Source: Panopea generosa
Taxonomy: Eukaryota; Mollusca; Bivalvia; Adapedonta; Hiatellidae
Direction of reading: 5' to 3'
Assembly: GCA_029582155.1 (NCBI GenBank)
Contig: CM055896.1
Location: 3,025,501 to 3,089,500 of the forward strand
DNA: 64,000 bases
Under the pieces are notes generated by a model that was not told where the DNA came from, did no database searches, and saw only the letters and a program-made list of their open reading frames with translations. The position numbers and the translations under genes were made by a program. Below, in pieces: positions 45,401-54,195 of this stretch; position 1 is the stretch's first letter, and each line of letters opens with the position of its first letter.

Positions 45401-48400
45401 TGGAGCCTTAATTAAAATATTGTTTGTTTGTCCTTTACCTACCTATCAATTTCATCTTTGGTAGGTAGGTCGGTAAATTATTGTATTATATTATACATTC
45501 TGTGTTTTATCAGACACAACATCGAATTATTACCTTTTCCTTGCACATTATGTCTTTAAAGCGGCAATATCAGTAACTAAAGATGTTTATTTTATAAAGA
45601 AATGAACAACATGTTTATGAATGACATTGTTTTTATGAATGTTCATTGCCTTCTGTGAATTTTGTTTGTGTTGGAACTTAATTGTATGGATGTGGAGCAC
45701 TCTAGGGAAAAAATAGTGTTGCCAGGAAAATGAACAATAAAAGCACAATTCTTGTCAAGGGATTCAAACTCGGATTGCTCAAGCAACAATCCACATTTAT
45801 AACAAAAACATCAGATATTATCCAACATTTTTAAAATGACAAAAAATAAAAAAAACATAAGCTTATCTGCTATAAATATAACAAGAAACTCAAGTATATT
45901 AATACAATATGCATTTTATACCTGTAATACAGCTACAAATATATAAAAATATTAAACTTATTCACTGAAACTCCACAAATATTTCTTGTTAGGCAATTTC
46001 ATATTACATGTTTTTTGTCAAAATTTTAAAAATGGAAAAAAAACCGACTATATGGCATCCAGTTTCATTGGTAGAGAAACACACAAATATATCATTTTGT
46101 GTAGAAAAATGATGGAGGAAGACCTCTTAATGAATCTGAGGGAACCATCACATCCTTCCACAAGTAACTGACAAACTTTCTCACACGAAGGTTTAAGACC
46201 TAGCTGGGCTCATAGCCACAACATTGGTGGTGAGAGGCAAGTGATCTTGAGACAATACCTTAGATAACTCGGCAATGGAAGACCGTAATAATAAGATATA
46301 CAGTCAAACCTGTTTAAATGGTTACCTCTATTAAGCAGCCACTTGTCTTAAGCAACCGCATTTGCTATTTCCCCATTTCTATGCGTTCAGAGCAAATTAA
46401 CACGTCTTAAAAGATCACTTTTGCTTCTTCCCTTGACTAACTGCTTAAGACAGATTTCAAGTTGTATAATATAATAGACAACTGCTGACATTTTGGAACT
46501 GATATCTCAGTTAAAACTTCACCTACCATCTAATACTTGACCTTCGAAAAAGGATTCCTTGGCAGCCTGATAATCCTCCAGGTGGAACAGGGCCATCCTG
46601 CAGTTACAAATAAAACGTTCATTAAATATTACAACCAAATACATGTAAGATGTTAAGTTTCCAGGTGTGGCATTGCTTAAAATACTGTCCATAGCAGAAA
46701 TCCAGAAACTATTGTGAACGACTATGAAAAATGTTGCTAAACATAATACAAAACAATACACATCAGCACAACAAATGTTTGACAAGAAGATAAAAAAGTT
46801 CATAAGAGCATACCCTTTTCGTAAATGTGCTTTCTTGTTCTGAGGATTAAGTGTGAGGGCCTCATCTGCATCTTCTACAGCCTCTGAAATGTTGTAAATA
46901 TAATCATTATCAAATTGTCTGTTTCACCATTATTCTTATGTTTTACTTAAAAACTTAACTTATTTTGATGGGTTTCTTTTATATTCTTTATCAATGTCAA
47001 TGAAACCAAATGCAGTTTTTCTAAAGCCAATCTAAAATCATGTTCACCTTGTTGATTTTCTTTGATTTAAGTTTTTAAGTATTCAAGTTCATACTTAAAA
47101 TTTGTTGGTCAAATAAAAATATCCAAATGATCATGATTTTTGAATGGCTCCAGGAAGAAAAAAAAAAGATTTTTTTTTCATTGACGTTGATTAAATGATA
47201 CTTACATACCTACCCTGTTAAATTTAAGTTTAGATTTTAGGTATTTAAATAAAACTTAAGAAAATGTTGGTGAAACAGAAGCCTGGACTGCCTTTAGAAT
47301 GGAGCAAACAATATTTACAAACATTAATAATCTGTAACTGAATGAATAGGCATAGATCAGATTATTCTTGAAAAAGTCACTCTATGTGAACATTTCCTAA
47401 GGTTTGATGCTAAACTAGCAAATGTTTGCATTCATTCAGCTGACTTGTACTAGAAAATGTTAGCTTACAACATTAGATAGTTAACATTTAATGAAATAAG
47501 ATCTTTTGTCAATTTAAATCAACTATTAAACAGAGTTTTTATCAATGTATATTAGGTTTTGAAAGAAACATATAATTATGTGGACTTCCCTTACCATTAT
47601 TAATATATGAACCACTTTTAAGAAGTTGACAGAAGACAACAAAGCTCGCCTATGGGATAACACTCACCAACCATGCAAAGATTGAGATTGGAGGCAAACA
47701 CCAAAACTTAAACGCAACTAAACCCAAAAGTTTAACATGGGTGTCTACAGATGACACTGATGATGCCAATGACGACACCGGGGTCATGGCAATAGCTCTC
47801 CTGGACATTTGTCCCAGCGTGCTAAAAAATGTGTGTAGGTGTAGACAGATCTATAACAATAGTAGATATTTAGTGATATTTAAGAATATAATTAAGTCCT
47901 AATATAAGTAAGTTGGACGTTACATTGAAAATATACATAGTCAAACCTGTCTTAAGCAGCCAGTCAAGGAAAAAATGACCTTTTAAGACAGGTTGTTGCT
48001 TAATACAGGTTAATTTGTTCTGGAAGCATAGTAATGGAAAATGTGGCTGTTTAAGACAAGCAGTTTTACTGTAAACTGAAAGGATAATGAAACGCCGGGA
48101 GAATTTCAGAACCACATTATCAAACTATTGTAAGCGATATTTACAGTTTCAGAAAATGTATGTAAAAGTATTTCATTAATGATTTTGTCAATATGATCAC
48201 TATTATTGACAAAATCATTAATCAAACAGATGTAAATATCCCTTACAATGGTTTGATAATGTGGCTCTGAAATTCATCCAGTGTTTCTTTATCCTTTCAG
48301 AATATCTTCTTCTTCGGTTACTACACAAAATCCCACTCTGGGGCATCATCGTACAATTTAATGTATAATACAAGGGGCCTGTGAGGCACGCGTATGTACA

Positions 48401-49163
48401 AGATTAACATTAAAACGATAAAAACCAGGCCCTCGCTCTATGGTGCAGCGAGCTCCCCTCTGAAAGCCTCTTTATATACAACTGTACAATTCTACACTGA
48501 TTGTGAAACAGGTTTATACAAATTAGACTCGAATCCTCCTGTAGCATGTCATCTCATGCGATAAGCTGTTTAGACGACATAAGCACCTATGACTACATAG
48601 CTGAGAACCTAAAGTGTTACATACATACAAAATATGTCATACCTTTGTACCTCTCTAGCTTTAAATATGCCTGCGCTCTATTACAGAAAACATCATCTCT
48701 TGTTTTGTCTAATTCCACAGCTTCACTGTACAACTATATAAAACAAACATGTAAGTACAATATGACAAACATTTTATTCAAGATGACATGTGTTCGATCC
48801 CCTCCGAGATCACCGATTTTTCGTTGCAATGTTCCCATAATTGTTACAAATGTTAATAAATAAGAGGTTATAGAAATTATCAATTGAATTGACAAGATAA
48901 TATATCATTTTTCTTGACGATATACTGTCGAATACGTCTAATATCATTACTAGTTTCTCTTCGAAAAAGGAATTTTCCAGAAATGAAGATTTACCTGCAC
49001 CGCCTTGTCGAAGTTTTCATTTATGAACTCGTCATTGGCTTGTCTGAAATATTAAATAGTAACAATTTATTAAAACATCATATGACAAAATAATATGTAC
49101 TGGTAAACGATGAATTCGATAATAAATGTGCCGAAACATGTACCCGAATAAATCCGACGCCAT
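36306..49163 (-). CDS. SUGT1: SGT1 homolog, HSP90 co-chaperone (suppressor of G2 allele of SKP1)
   Basis: Thirteen exons, all with GT-AG borders and matching phases, join into 368 codons (last exon 36717-36824) or 367 codons (last exon 36306-36410). This is close to the length of animal SUGT1. Domains: three TPR-like repeats at about 8-100 ([34 protein letters not shown]), a short linker, an acidic/proline-rich variable linker at about 120-174, a CS domain at 175-274 ([34 protein letters not shown]) and the SGS domain at 275-368 ([55 protein letters not shown]). In other species the CS domain binds HSP90 and SGT1 supports kinetochore assembly, SCF ligase activity and maturation of leucine-rich-repeat immune receptors; the SGS domain contacts clients and HSC70. 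The ATG (49163) is 106 bp from the ATG of a divergent gene, suggesting a shared promoter. The two alternative last exons are unusual and are described separately. Confidence 0.96.
36717..36824 (-). CDS. SUGT1: SUGT1 alternative last exon 13a (proximal)
   Basis: The acceptor is TTTTTCTCCAG. The exon encodes [18 protein letters not shown] and [17 protein letters not shown] followed by TGA at 36719-36717. It is phase 0 and carries the conserved SGS end motifs. Confidence 0.92.
   Translation of the reverse strand, partial: SESGGTCLSTNWDEISQKTTEIKPPDGMEYKKWNS
37800..37906 (-). mobile_element. SINE fragment, family A (minus) in SUGT1 last intron
   Basis: It contains TCAGTTAACCTAACCACT, AATCTGGAAGGTTATTCGAG and CCACAAGTAACTGATAACTT. 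The head and tail are missing. Confidence 0.7.
37950..38440 (+). repeat. minisatellite, left arm of an inverted array (32-bp units)
   Basis: About 15 units of 31-32 bp built on GGAGCAGTCAACAGTAGAAA followed by CTGTTAAACCCT. Two subtypes alternate (AACAGT or AACAGC in the middle). Each unit contains the short palindrome AACAGTAGAAACTGTT. It lies in the SUGT1 intron between exon 12 and exon 13a. Confidence 0.95.
38441..38828 (-). repeat. minisatellite, right arm (reverse-complement units)
   Basis: About 12 units of CAGTTTCTACTGTTAACTGC followed by TCCAGGGG(T)A lie here, the reverse complement of the left-arm unit. The arms meet near 38435 at AGTTTATATTGTAAACTGCT. The right arm is more diverged than the left. 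Confidence 0.94.
39333..39775 (+). mobile_element. SINE, family D, interrupted by a family C SINE
   Basis: The tRNA-like head GGCGGAGTGATCTAAGGTGC (39344 on) is followed, after the interruption at 39406-39639, by CGCCAGTTACATGCTGAAAG and the 3' end GTTGGAAATGGCGTTAATC plus an A run. The likely target duplication is ACATTT on either side. Confidence 0.82.
39406..39639 (+). mobile_element. SINE, family C, inserted in family D, with target-site duplication
   Basis: The element at 39416-39629 is flanked by exact AGAGTCATGC copies (39406-39415 and 39630-39639). The head has GTGGTCCAGTGGTAGAGCAC and B box GTGGGTTCGATCC; the body is AGTACTGGTTCTCTCCAGGA; the 3' end is TTTCACAATCGAAGTAAAAT. It is the best preserved family C copy. 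Confidence 0.9.
39828..40003 (-). CDS. SUGT1: SUGT1 exon 12 (SGS domain)
   Basis: 176 bases encode [40 protein letters not shown] and [17 protein letters not shown]. The donor TTT before GTAAGT is phase 0 and can join either last exon. Confidence 0.97.
40512..40745 (-). mobile_element. SINE, family C-like (minus) in SUGT1 intron 11
   Basis: It contains CTGGGTAGAGCCAGTACTAA, a decayed B box (GAGGATCAAACTGAGAACC) and the 3' end ACTTGTTTCACAATCAATGT. The latter appears on the plus strand beyond the head, which suggests a composite or rearranged copy. Confidence 0.55.
40805..40901 (-). CDS. SUGT1: SUGT1 exon 11
   Basis: 97 bases encode [20 protein letters not shown] and the following linker, the end of the CS domain. 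Confidence 0.96.
41125..41325 (-). mobile_element. SINE, family A (minus), truncated
   Basis: It matches family A from the 3' region (TTTATGCCATCAAGAGCTAA) through CCAAAGTAACTAATAAATTT to AGACTGGTTGGGCACAGATT. The A box is missing. Confidence 0.7.
41795..41902 (-). CDS. SUGT1: SUGT1 exon 10
   Basis: 108 bases, phase 0-0, encode [19 protein letters not shown] and [16 protein letters not shown], the central CS strands. Confidence 0.96.
42034..42327 (+). mobile_element. tRNA-derived SINE, family A, full length
   Basis: The head has an A-box-like TTAGCTCAATCGTTAGCGCA and a B box-like GGTTTGGATCC. The body follows with the core AAAGTTATAAGTTACTTGC and the 3' region TTAGCCCTCGCTGTCATAAA, ending in an (ATTCAATCAATC) tail. 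Confidence 0.88.
42330..42483 (-). mobile_element. SINE fragment, family D (minus)
   Basis: It contains GCAATAACTGGTAAACTTGC, CTGGGCTCAAACTCACAACC and AGTGATGAGAGGTAAGTGAT, decayed equivalents of the family D core and head. It lies directly beside the family A SINE. Confidence 0.6.
42750..42925 (-). mobile_element. SINE, family D (minus) in SUGT1 intron 9
   Basis: On the minus strand its head CTCTGTGGCTGAGTGATCTA and the B-box-like GAGGTTCAATCC precede the diverged core. Confidence 0.65.
42965..43061 (-). CDS. SUGT1: SUGT1 exon 9
   Basis: 97 bases encode the start of the CS domain: [19 protein letters not shown] then [13 protein letters not shown]. The YDWYQ motif is diagnostic for SGT1. 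Confidence 0.96.
43192..43560 (+). repeat. dispersed tandem-monomer repeat, family E, in SUGT1 intron 8
   Basis: Two monomers (about 43225-43412 and 43413-43550) share AGTGCATTTTTTAATGTT, CAAGGG(A/C)CATAACT, ATGACATTA and AAGAACTTGT. The end is the near-palindrome GAGCTTTGCTCAGGTGAGCT, also seen at 59600. Confidence 0.7.
43755..43864 (-). CDS. SUGT1: SUGT1 exon 8
   Basis: 110 bases encode the Pro/Thr-rich linker from [13 protein letters not shown] to PMPTKEKS. The Arg codon is split before the CS domain. Confidence 0.9.
44385..44612 (-). repeat. dispersed repeat, family H, copy 2
   Basis: It matches 15110-15345 (TCCTGAATCAGGTCTATTAA, ACCAATCAGTGTGCTC, TATTTAACGGACC) and sits 41 bp past exon 7 of SUGT1. 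Confidence 0.65.
44653..44708 (-). CDS. SUGT1: SUGT1 exon 7
   Basis: 56 bases encode the variable linker [18 protein letters not shown]. The phase fits both neighbours, but the sequence itself is not conserved, so it is supported mainly by splice sites and frame. Confidence 0.82.
45213..45266 (-). CDS. SUGT1: SUGT1 exon 6
   Basis: 54 bases encode [17 protein letters not shown], the conserved capping helix (human SUGT1 has a similar FxxWIKRC). The donor is GATT before GTAAGT. Confidence 0.94.
46135..46290 (-). mobile_element. SINE, family D (minus) in SUGT1 intron 5
   Basis: It contains CCTTCCACAAGTAACTGACA, GCTGGGCTCATAGCCACAAC and GATAACTCGGCAATGGAAGA. Confidence 0.65.
46299..46462 (+). 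mobile_element. MITE, family F, copy c
   Basis: It runs from the terminus TACAGTCAAACCTGTTTAAA to GACTAACTGCTTAAGACAGA, next to a family D SINE. Confidence 0.78.
46527..46597 (-). CDS. SUGT1: SUGT1 exon 5
   Basis: 71 bases, 1 + 23 codons + 1, encode [18 protein letters not shown] and GQVLD, the third TPR. Confidence 0.94.
46814..46883 (-). CDS. SUGT1: SUGT1 exon 4
   Basis: 70 bases, 2 + 22 codons + 2, encode [18 protein letters not shown] and AHLRK, the second to third TPR. Confidence 0.94.
46960..47275. mobile_element. degraded foldback element in SUGT1 intron 3
   Basis: It shares blocks with 30375-30552 (ATGCAGTTTTTCTAAAGCCA, CTAAAATCATG, TTTTTAAGTATTCAAGTTCA). A further inverted arm follows at 47210-47275 (TTTAGGTATTTAAATAAAAC). 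Confidence 0.5.
47937..48073 (-). mobile_element. MITE, family F, copy d (reverse)
   Basis: It runs from AGTCAAACCTGTCTTAAGCA to AAGCAGTTTTACTGTA, with part of the interior missing. It abuts the foldback element at 48076. Confidence 0.75.
48076..48300. mobile_element. long-arm foldback MITE, family G
   Basis: This 225-bp element is almost entirely an inverted repeat. The left arm CTGAAAGGATAATGAAACGC...TCAAACTATTGTAAG pairs with the right arm reversed over about 75 bp (about 85 percent by eye). A second, perfect inner repeat of ATTAATGATTTTGTCAAT pairs near the centre. It lies in SUGT1 intron 3. A remnant lies at 23238-23430. Confidence 0.85.
48643..48733 (-). CDS. SUGT1: SUGT1 exon 3
   Basis: 91 bases, 30 codons + 1, encode [16 protein letters not shown] to [10 protein letters not shown] competing donor 10 bases upstream (GAGAG before GTACAA) would give the wrong phase for exon 4, so the donor AAAG before GTATGA is chosen. 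Confidence 0.92.
48995..49043 (-). CDS. SUGT1: SUGT1 exon 2
   Basis: 49 bases, 1 + 16 codons, encode [16 protein letters not shown], helix A of the first TPR. The donor is CAG before GTAAAT. Confidence 0.93.
49144..49163 (-). CDS. SUGT1: SUGT1 exon 1 (start)
   Basis: 20 coding bases encode MASDLF plus two bases of a Gly codon. The donor GG before GTACAT gives phase 2. The ATG follows CGAAG, with A at -3 and G at +4. Confidence 0.88.
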
Positions 49164-49269
49164 CTTCGATCTGCAAACGGTGTTCAGTATAAAATTTACC
49201 AGTGAGAAAGCTCCATGTAAACATTTAGTTTTGAGGCAGTTGATTGAACAATTTAACGGAGAATAAAAG
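49164..49269. promoter_or_regulatory. presumed bidirectional promoter / 5' UTRs between SUGT1 and a divergent gene
   Basis: Only 106 bp separate the minus-strand SUGT1 ATG (49163) from a plus-strand ATG (49270). The transcripts must start within or across this interval. No TATA box is visible. Confidence 0.55.
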
Positions 49270-49343
49270 ATGCCAGGAGGTTCAGTTAACGGCAGACCGT
49301 TTCGAGAAAGTTCAGATTCATATTCTCGTACAGGAATCCCGTG
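49270..49343 (+). CDS. first coding exon of an unrecognised divergent gene
   Basis: An ATG with A at -3 opens a frame reading MPGGSVNGRPFRESSDSY and SRTGIP. It ends with TG before a consensus donor GTAAGT at 49344 (phase 2, next base G would give Trp, T or C Cys). Local base composition is richer in GC than the flanks. No next exon with a matching acceptor and phase could be identified to the right, so the protein remains unidentified. Confidence 0.6.
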
Positions 49344-50199
49344 GTAAGTAAAAAGGAAATATATAAACAAGTTATTACCATTATCATAAGAATAACAATG
49401 ATTAATATGTGGGTGGGGTAATGAATTTTAAAACAAGGATAGCTTTGTCAACGTTGCTGTGGAAATATGACATCCTTAAGAGTTTTTTTTGTAGAACCCC
49501 ATTTCTGTATTACAAATAGAAATAAAATATGTTTAAACCAACTTGTGTTAGAGCATATATGCATTACAGAGGGTGGCAGGTTAGATCCCTAATCTCATTT
49601 AATCGCTGTAATCCAAACATATTTTTACTTTTACAAGTTTTCATTCTTCCCTCGCAGTATTGTCTAGTGGTTCTTTCTCCATGGAAGAATTGTTGCATGA
49701 GCCCGATCAGTTCAGACAACCCTAACCCTAGTGTCCCCCTAGACACTTGGTCTGTTTCTAACCTGCTTTTAAATACAACTTGTATATTGTCTTATCTATG
49801 CTTTAATGTTCGAGTGAAAGCCAATTCTGAATGTCTAGCACGACAGTTAATTTTGTACTGTTCTACATATGTATATAGAGAAATACACTCTTGGATCTCA
49901 ATGGTTCTAAAGGCAACTTGTTTCCATATATAGTACTCTGTTGGCCCAAAGTATGCAGGAAAAAACATGTGGTTAACCAAATTGCATTTTCACAATTAAT
50001 ATAGTTTAATGACACCCCTTCATTGTTGGTATTTTCTTCTGTGTTGTGGCATATCACTATGCACTTTTAAACTTCATCCAAGAACACCCAATGTCATCCA
50101 TGAATGCATGAAAATGTTTTAATTTTTTTATCAATATAGAGAAACATGACTGTTTTAAGCATTTTCAACAAAAAAATGCCCAGATCTAATTTCTTTGGG
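49344..50199. other. intronic or intergenic sequence, nothing supported
   Basis: AT-rich. A 134-codon frame at 49529-49933 lacks coding bias and splice context. Confidence 0.35.
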
Positions 50200-50493
50200 G
50201 CTGGGCCCTATTAACTTAGTCAGTAGCCCTTCTGACTATCAATCCTGAGGTCAGGAGTATGTATACCAGCCCGGCAACAGTCTCTGTGATGATCAATATA
50301 TGACATTGTGTCTTATTATCATTCTTCTATCACTGCTGATTCAAGTGACAAAGTTATCAGTTACTTGCGGAGATGGGTGTGCTCAAGAATCGGTTAACCT
50401 TTCAGGATCCAAAGAAATAGTGGTTAAGTTAACTGAATGTCTGTTAGCCCTTGAAAGCATAAAAACAAGACATTAAATATTCAATCAATCAAT
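50200..50493 (+). mobile_element. tRNA-derived SINE, family A, near full length
   Basis: The head GGGCCCTATTAACTTAGTCA is followed by a decayed B box, then the core AAAGTTATCAGTTACTTGCG, TGTTAGCCCTTGAAAGCAT and an ATTCAATCAATCA tail. It is collinear with 42034-42327. Confidence 0.85.
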
Positions 50494-50563
50494 TACTTGG
50501 GTGCAAAATTTTTGTTATCATCACTAAGAGGAGGTAATCGTTAAATAAGACATGAAAGGGTAC

Positions 50564-50750
50564 TACAGTCAAACCTGTGTTTGTGGTCACCTCTATTAAG
50601 CAACCACTTGTCTTAACCAGCCACATTTTCTATAAATTTACCATTTGTATAAATTTTGTTTCAATCAACCTGTATTAAGCAGCCATCTTTCTTAAGGGGT
50701 CATTTTTGCTCTTTCCCTTGAGTGGCTGCTTAAGACAGGTTTGTCTGTAC
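50564..50750 (+). mobile_element. MITE, family F, copy e
   Basis: It is flanked by TA dinucleotides, with CAGTCAAACCTGTGTTTGTG at the left and GCTTAAGACAGGTTTGTCTG at the right. The terminal inverted repeat is about 14 bp. Confidence 0.82.
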
Positions 50751-51314
50751 ATGCTTTTATGTTGTTTGTTAAATATCAAATTCTTGACTCTCATCATTTC
50801 AGAGAAAAGATTTTAGTATTCCCTGTTATTGCCTTTAGTAAATTTGCTTGGAGTCCGGACACTCAGACACAATAAACACACTTTTGGAAAATGATCATCA
50901 TGGTAATGATTCAACAAAATGTCGATGAAAAGGTTCCCTTAGTTTCGTATATGTCTTCTAAAATCTCAACAAGAGATAGGAGTTCTGACAGCCATCTTGA
51001 ATGATTACTTTTAGCAAACAACATAAATAATAAAAGAATTATGAAGTTTGACCATGTGCTGATGCAGCATGCTAAATATGTAACTCTTGGTCATAATTAT
51101 ATTTAAATTGGTGATAACCGGGCAGCCACCTTATTTTATGCTTGGACATATAAAAAAAACCTTAGGATTTGGTAGGAAATTATCTGGGAAACAATGTCAA
51201 TGAAAATGGTTCAGTTGTTGTAGATGTTGTTTTAAAGTTTCTCTGAACCGACGTCAACAAATAATATAATTCTGAATAATGCATACAGTATAGTAATACA
51301 GTTAAGATTGTTTG

Positions 51315-51455
51315 TACAGTCAAACCTGTCTTAAGCAGCCAGTCAGCACAAAAAATGGCCTATCAAGACAGGTTGTTGCTTAATTTGCTCTGAAAGTATA
51401 AAAATGGGAAATAAAATAGTAAATATGGCTACTTAATATCTCTGTGACCGCTTCC
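51315..51455 (-). mobile_element. MITE, family F, copy f (reverse)
   Basis: It starts TACAGTCAAACCTGTCTTAA, is internally shortened and truncated at its right end. It sits immediately left of copy g, in opposite orientation. Confidence 0.75.
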
Positions 51456-51458
51456 ATA

Positions 51459-51639
51459 TACTGTCAAACCTGTGTAAGCGGTCACCTCTATTAAACAGCC
51501 ACTTGTCATAAGCAGCCATATTTGCTATTTCCTATGTCTATGCCCTTAGAGCAAACTAATCTGCATTAAGCAACAACCTGTCTTAAAAGGTCACTTTTGC
51601 ACCTTTCCTCGACTGGTTGCTTCAGACAGGTTTGACTTG
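51459..51639 (+). mobile_element. MITE, family F, copy g
   Basis: It runs from CTGTCAAACCTGTGTAAGCG to GCTTCAGACAGGTTTGACTT and is complete. Confidence 0.82.
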
Positions 51640-52118
51640 TTTTGACTATAATTCTTTGAGGCTATTGATGAACAATATAAATGATCTACAGACACAGCAA
51701 TATATGAATGTAATGTGTTTGTCTACTAAGTATAGGTTAGAAGTTGTATGAAAATATAGAAATTCCTTACTGGCTTAGATGTTGGTCTGCGTTCTTGTTC
51801 CCGGGTACCAGTCATTGCCTTGTTGCATAAAGTCCATGGAAGAAACGAACATTGTTAGCACTGTTTGATTATTAATATTTCGCATGCTCCTTTTAAGTTT
51901 TCATTGGATTAAATGGATGTAGGGGTGTGTTCATCACTGAAATTGAATGTGAATTTGAACGACTCTGATCATATTGTAGTTGCATGCGGCAGCAAATCTA
52001 CATGAACTGATGCTATGGAGGGTGTAAAAATCAAAATAAAGTGCTGCTACAAGTATTATATTTGCAAATCACTTAATATTTCATGAACATTCACAAAACA
52101 AAGATGAAGCCATCTCTG

Positions 52119-52170
52119 TATGGAGATAAACCTATCAGTGCTCTGTATGGAGATAAACCTATCAGTGCTA
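52119..52170 (+). repeat. 26-bp tandem duplication
   Basis: TGTATGGAGATAAACCTATC plus AGTGCT occurs twice in tandem, just before a SINE. Confidence 0.88.
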
Positions 52171-52172
52171 TT

Positions 52173-52326
52173 AAGTGGAGTGCGTTGTCCAGTGGTGAAG
52201 CATCGGACCCCCCCCCCCCCCCCCCCCCCCCCCCCCATCACGGTTATACTTTTCTGTACTGGTTCTGCCCAGGAAGAATTTGAGTGTTACTTGTTTGTCA
52301 ATCGAAGTAAATAATAAGTTTTAAAC
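52173..52326 (+). mobile_element. SINE, family C (plus), head interrupted by poly-C
   Basis: The head AGTGGAGTGCGTTGTCCAGT is followed by a run of about 28 C where the B box should be. The body TACTGGTTCTGCCCAGGAAG and the 3' end TCAATCGAAGTAAATAATAA follow. Confidence 0.75.
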
Positions 52327-52916
52327 CGACCATGCAAAAGTCATATTAATATCAATAAGTGCAACAGTGTATTTCACTCAGTTAAAAAGATGGAGTAGTG
52401 AGATTTACAAAAAATACGCAGTTGCACTTTTGGTTCATCTTTATACAGAGACGGCATTCATCATTGTTTTGTGATTTTCATGAAATATTAATTTTAAGAA
52501 AGTAATCTGCACAAAGTTACCAGAAACGGGCACTTTTTCCTTCGTTTTTAGCATAAGGTCACATGGATTCGCCACCATGCTGAACAGATTGCAGCATTCG
52601 TCATTGCAGCTTCAGAAATTTCCAGTCAGTCCAAAATAGAATGTTCAGTTTTTCATGGAATGGAAAATGTATGTTTCTATGTGAAATGGAACGTTCAATT
52701 TTTAAAAAAACTGAGCAATTTCATTGGCTAAGAAATTAGGACAACATCTAAAGGCCATTATTATGATGTAAAAACAGAAAGTTAAGATGTGGTTAATCGT
52801 TTGATGTTAACATAAAATTGCACAGGATTTGGACTTTTTCTGTTGATGCATGTTTTGGGTCACATTGACCTTCTGACCCTAATAGAGATCATTTACATAA
52901 GGTCTTGGTGAGGGTC

Positions 52917-53165
52917 ATCCATGGGCGATTAGTCTAAGTTGCCAGCTCTAGATCATACACCTTTCATCAGAGGTAGTGGCTTTGAGCCCAGCTCATTTCA
53001 AACACATTATGTGAGAAAGTTTGCCAGCAACTTGCAGATGGATGATGGTTCTACTCAGGTTCATGTTGTTTATCTGATGTCTTCCTTCGCCAGTTAAATG
53101 GGACACCATTAACACAACCACCTGTTATGGGTTGGAAATGCCATTTAACTCCATTAAAAAAACAA
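52917..53165 (+). mobile_element. SINE, family D (plus), near full length
   Basis: The head is GGGCGATTAGTCTAAGTTGC, followed by a decayed B box. The core GAAAGTTTGCCAGCAACTTG and the 3' end GTTGGAAATGCCATTTAACT follow, plus an A run. Confidence 0.75.
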
Positions 53166-53975
53166 GGGCCTAAAAGAGACTGTATTGGTCTTCGGTCGAT
53201 TTGTTTTTGATCTGATAGAATGAAGAACACGCATGATCTTTTATGCCTTTAAACATTCTGATTAGCTTTGGTCCCAATTCGTGAAAGGTGCTTGTGTTAT
53301 CGAGACAAAACTAGTATTTTTCAACCAATCAAAGGACATAAATATGTCATTTCTTATCCAATATTGTCGGTTCAAGGAGCTGTCCCAGGTCAATACTGTT
53401 CTGAGGAAGTCTGGTTACAACCGGATTAAAAACTAAAGGTATTACAGTGAATCCAAGGCTCTATGGGTAATCATCATTTTTTAACAATTCAAGGGCCACA
53501 ACTGTTGTTTTCTTTTCAAGTGTATGGCAGAAAAATTACCATGACAAAAGTCTATCTGATCATTTGAATATAAAATAATTAAATTTCTTACCAGTTTTTT
53601 GTATGGAAAACAAATCTAGCACCTGTATTTTCACGAGATTTAACCAAAAATATAACCATAATATCTCCAATAAGTCGTTGAACTACCCGTAACACCAGAG
53701 TTACGGTCCTTGACTTAATAAAAATGTCAATTTCTTTGTTAATACTGAATCACAAGCATTTTTTCAAACGATTTTTACCAAACTTGCACAGTAGCTATAT
53801 ACTTGCAACAAAAATATAAATGAACACAGGATATTTATTACCACACTATCTCTGTGAATTTGATCAAGTATGTCCTATTTGTAGCACTTGAATCTCAAAA
53901 AATGTGCATGAATTGTACAACCATAATATCTTACACAAGTTCTTAAATTGTTGCAAAAGTAAGCCTATACAATAT

Positions 53976-54008
<33 letters not shown>

Positions 54009-54015
54009 CTGTGTG
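53166..54015. repeat. degraded family E monomers and (GT)n
   Basis: Motifs such as TTCAAGGGCCACAACTGTTG and CCATAATATCTCCAATAAGT mark old family E copies. A GT run is at 53990-54020. No exon is seen. Confidence 0.45.
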
Positions 54016-54029
54016 TGTGTATCAGGGCT

Positions 54030-54195
54030 TAAAATTTCTGATAAAAGCTACTCGTCCCCCCTTTCCAACATTTTTAATTGAATACTTAAAATCAAAGAAA
54101 TATTAAGATCAGTTTCTTAAATCTTACTTGTCCTGACCAAATATATTCAGTCGTCATGGCAAGCGGACAAGTGGAATTTTCCAGCCCTGATATAT
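54030..54195 (+). repeat. dispersed repeat, partial inverted copy at 63540
   Basis: GGGCTTAAAATTTCTGATAA, AGCTACTCGTC and TTTCCAACATTTTTAA recur reversed at 63540-63620 (GAAATTTCAAGCCCTG). The right end mirrors the left (GGACAAGTGGAATTTTCCAG). Confidence 0.55.

Noticed and set aside
49529..49933. 134-codon open frame on the plus strand beside the SUGT1 promoter
   Set aside because: No codon bias, no recognisable domain and no splice context; its composition is that of AT-rich intron.
51770..51835. Minus-strand frame MTGTREQERRPTSKP followed by a GTAAGG donor
   Set aside because: An isolated short frame with no partner exon and no known motif; could be chance.
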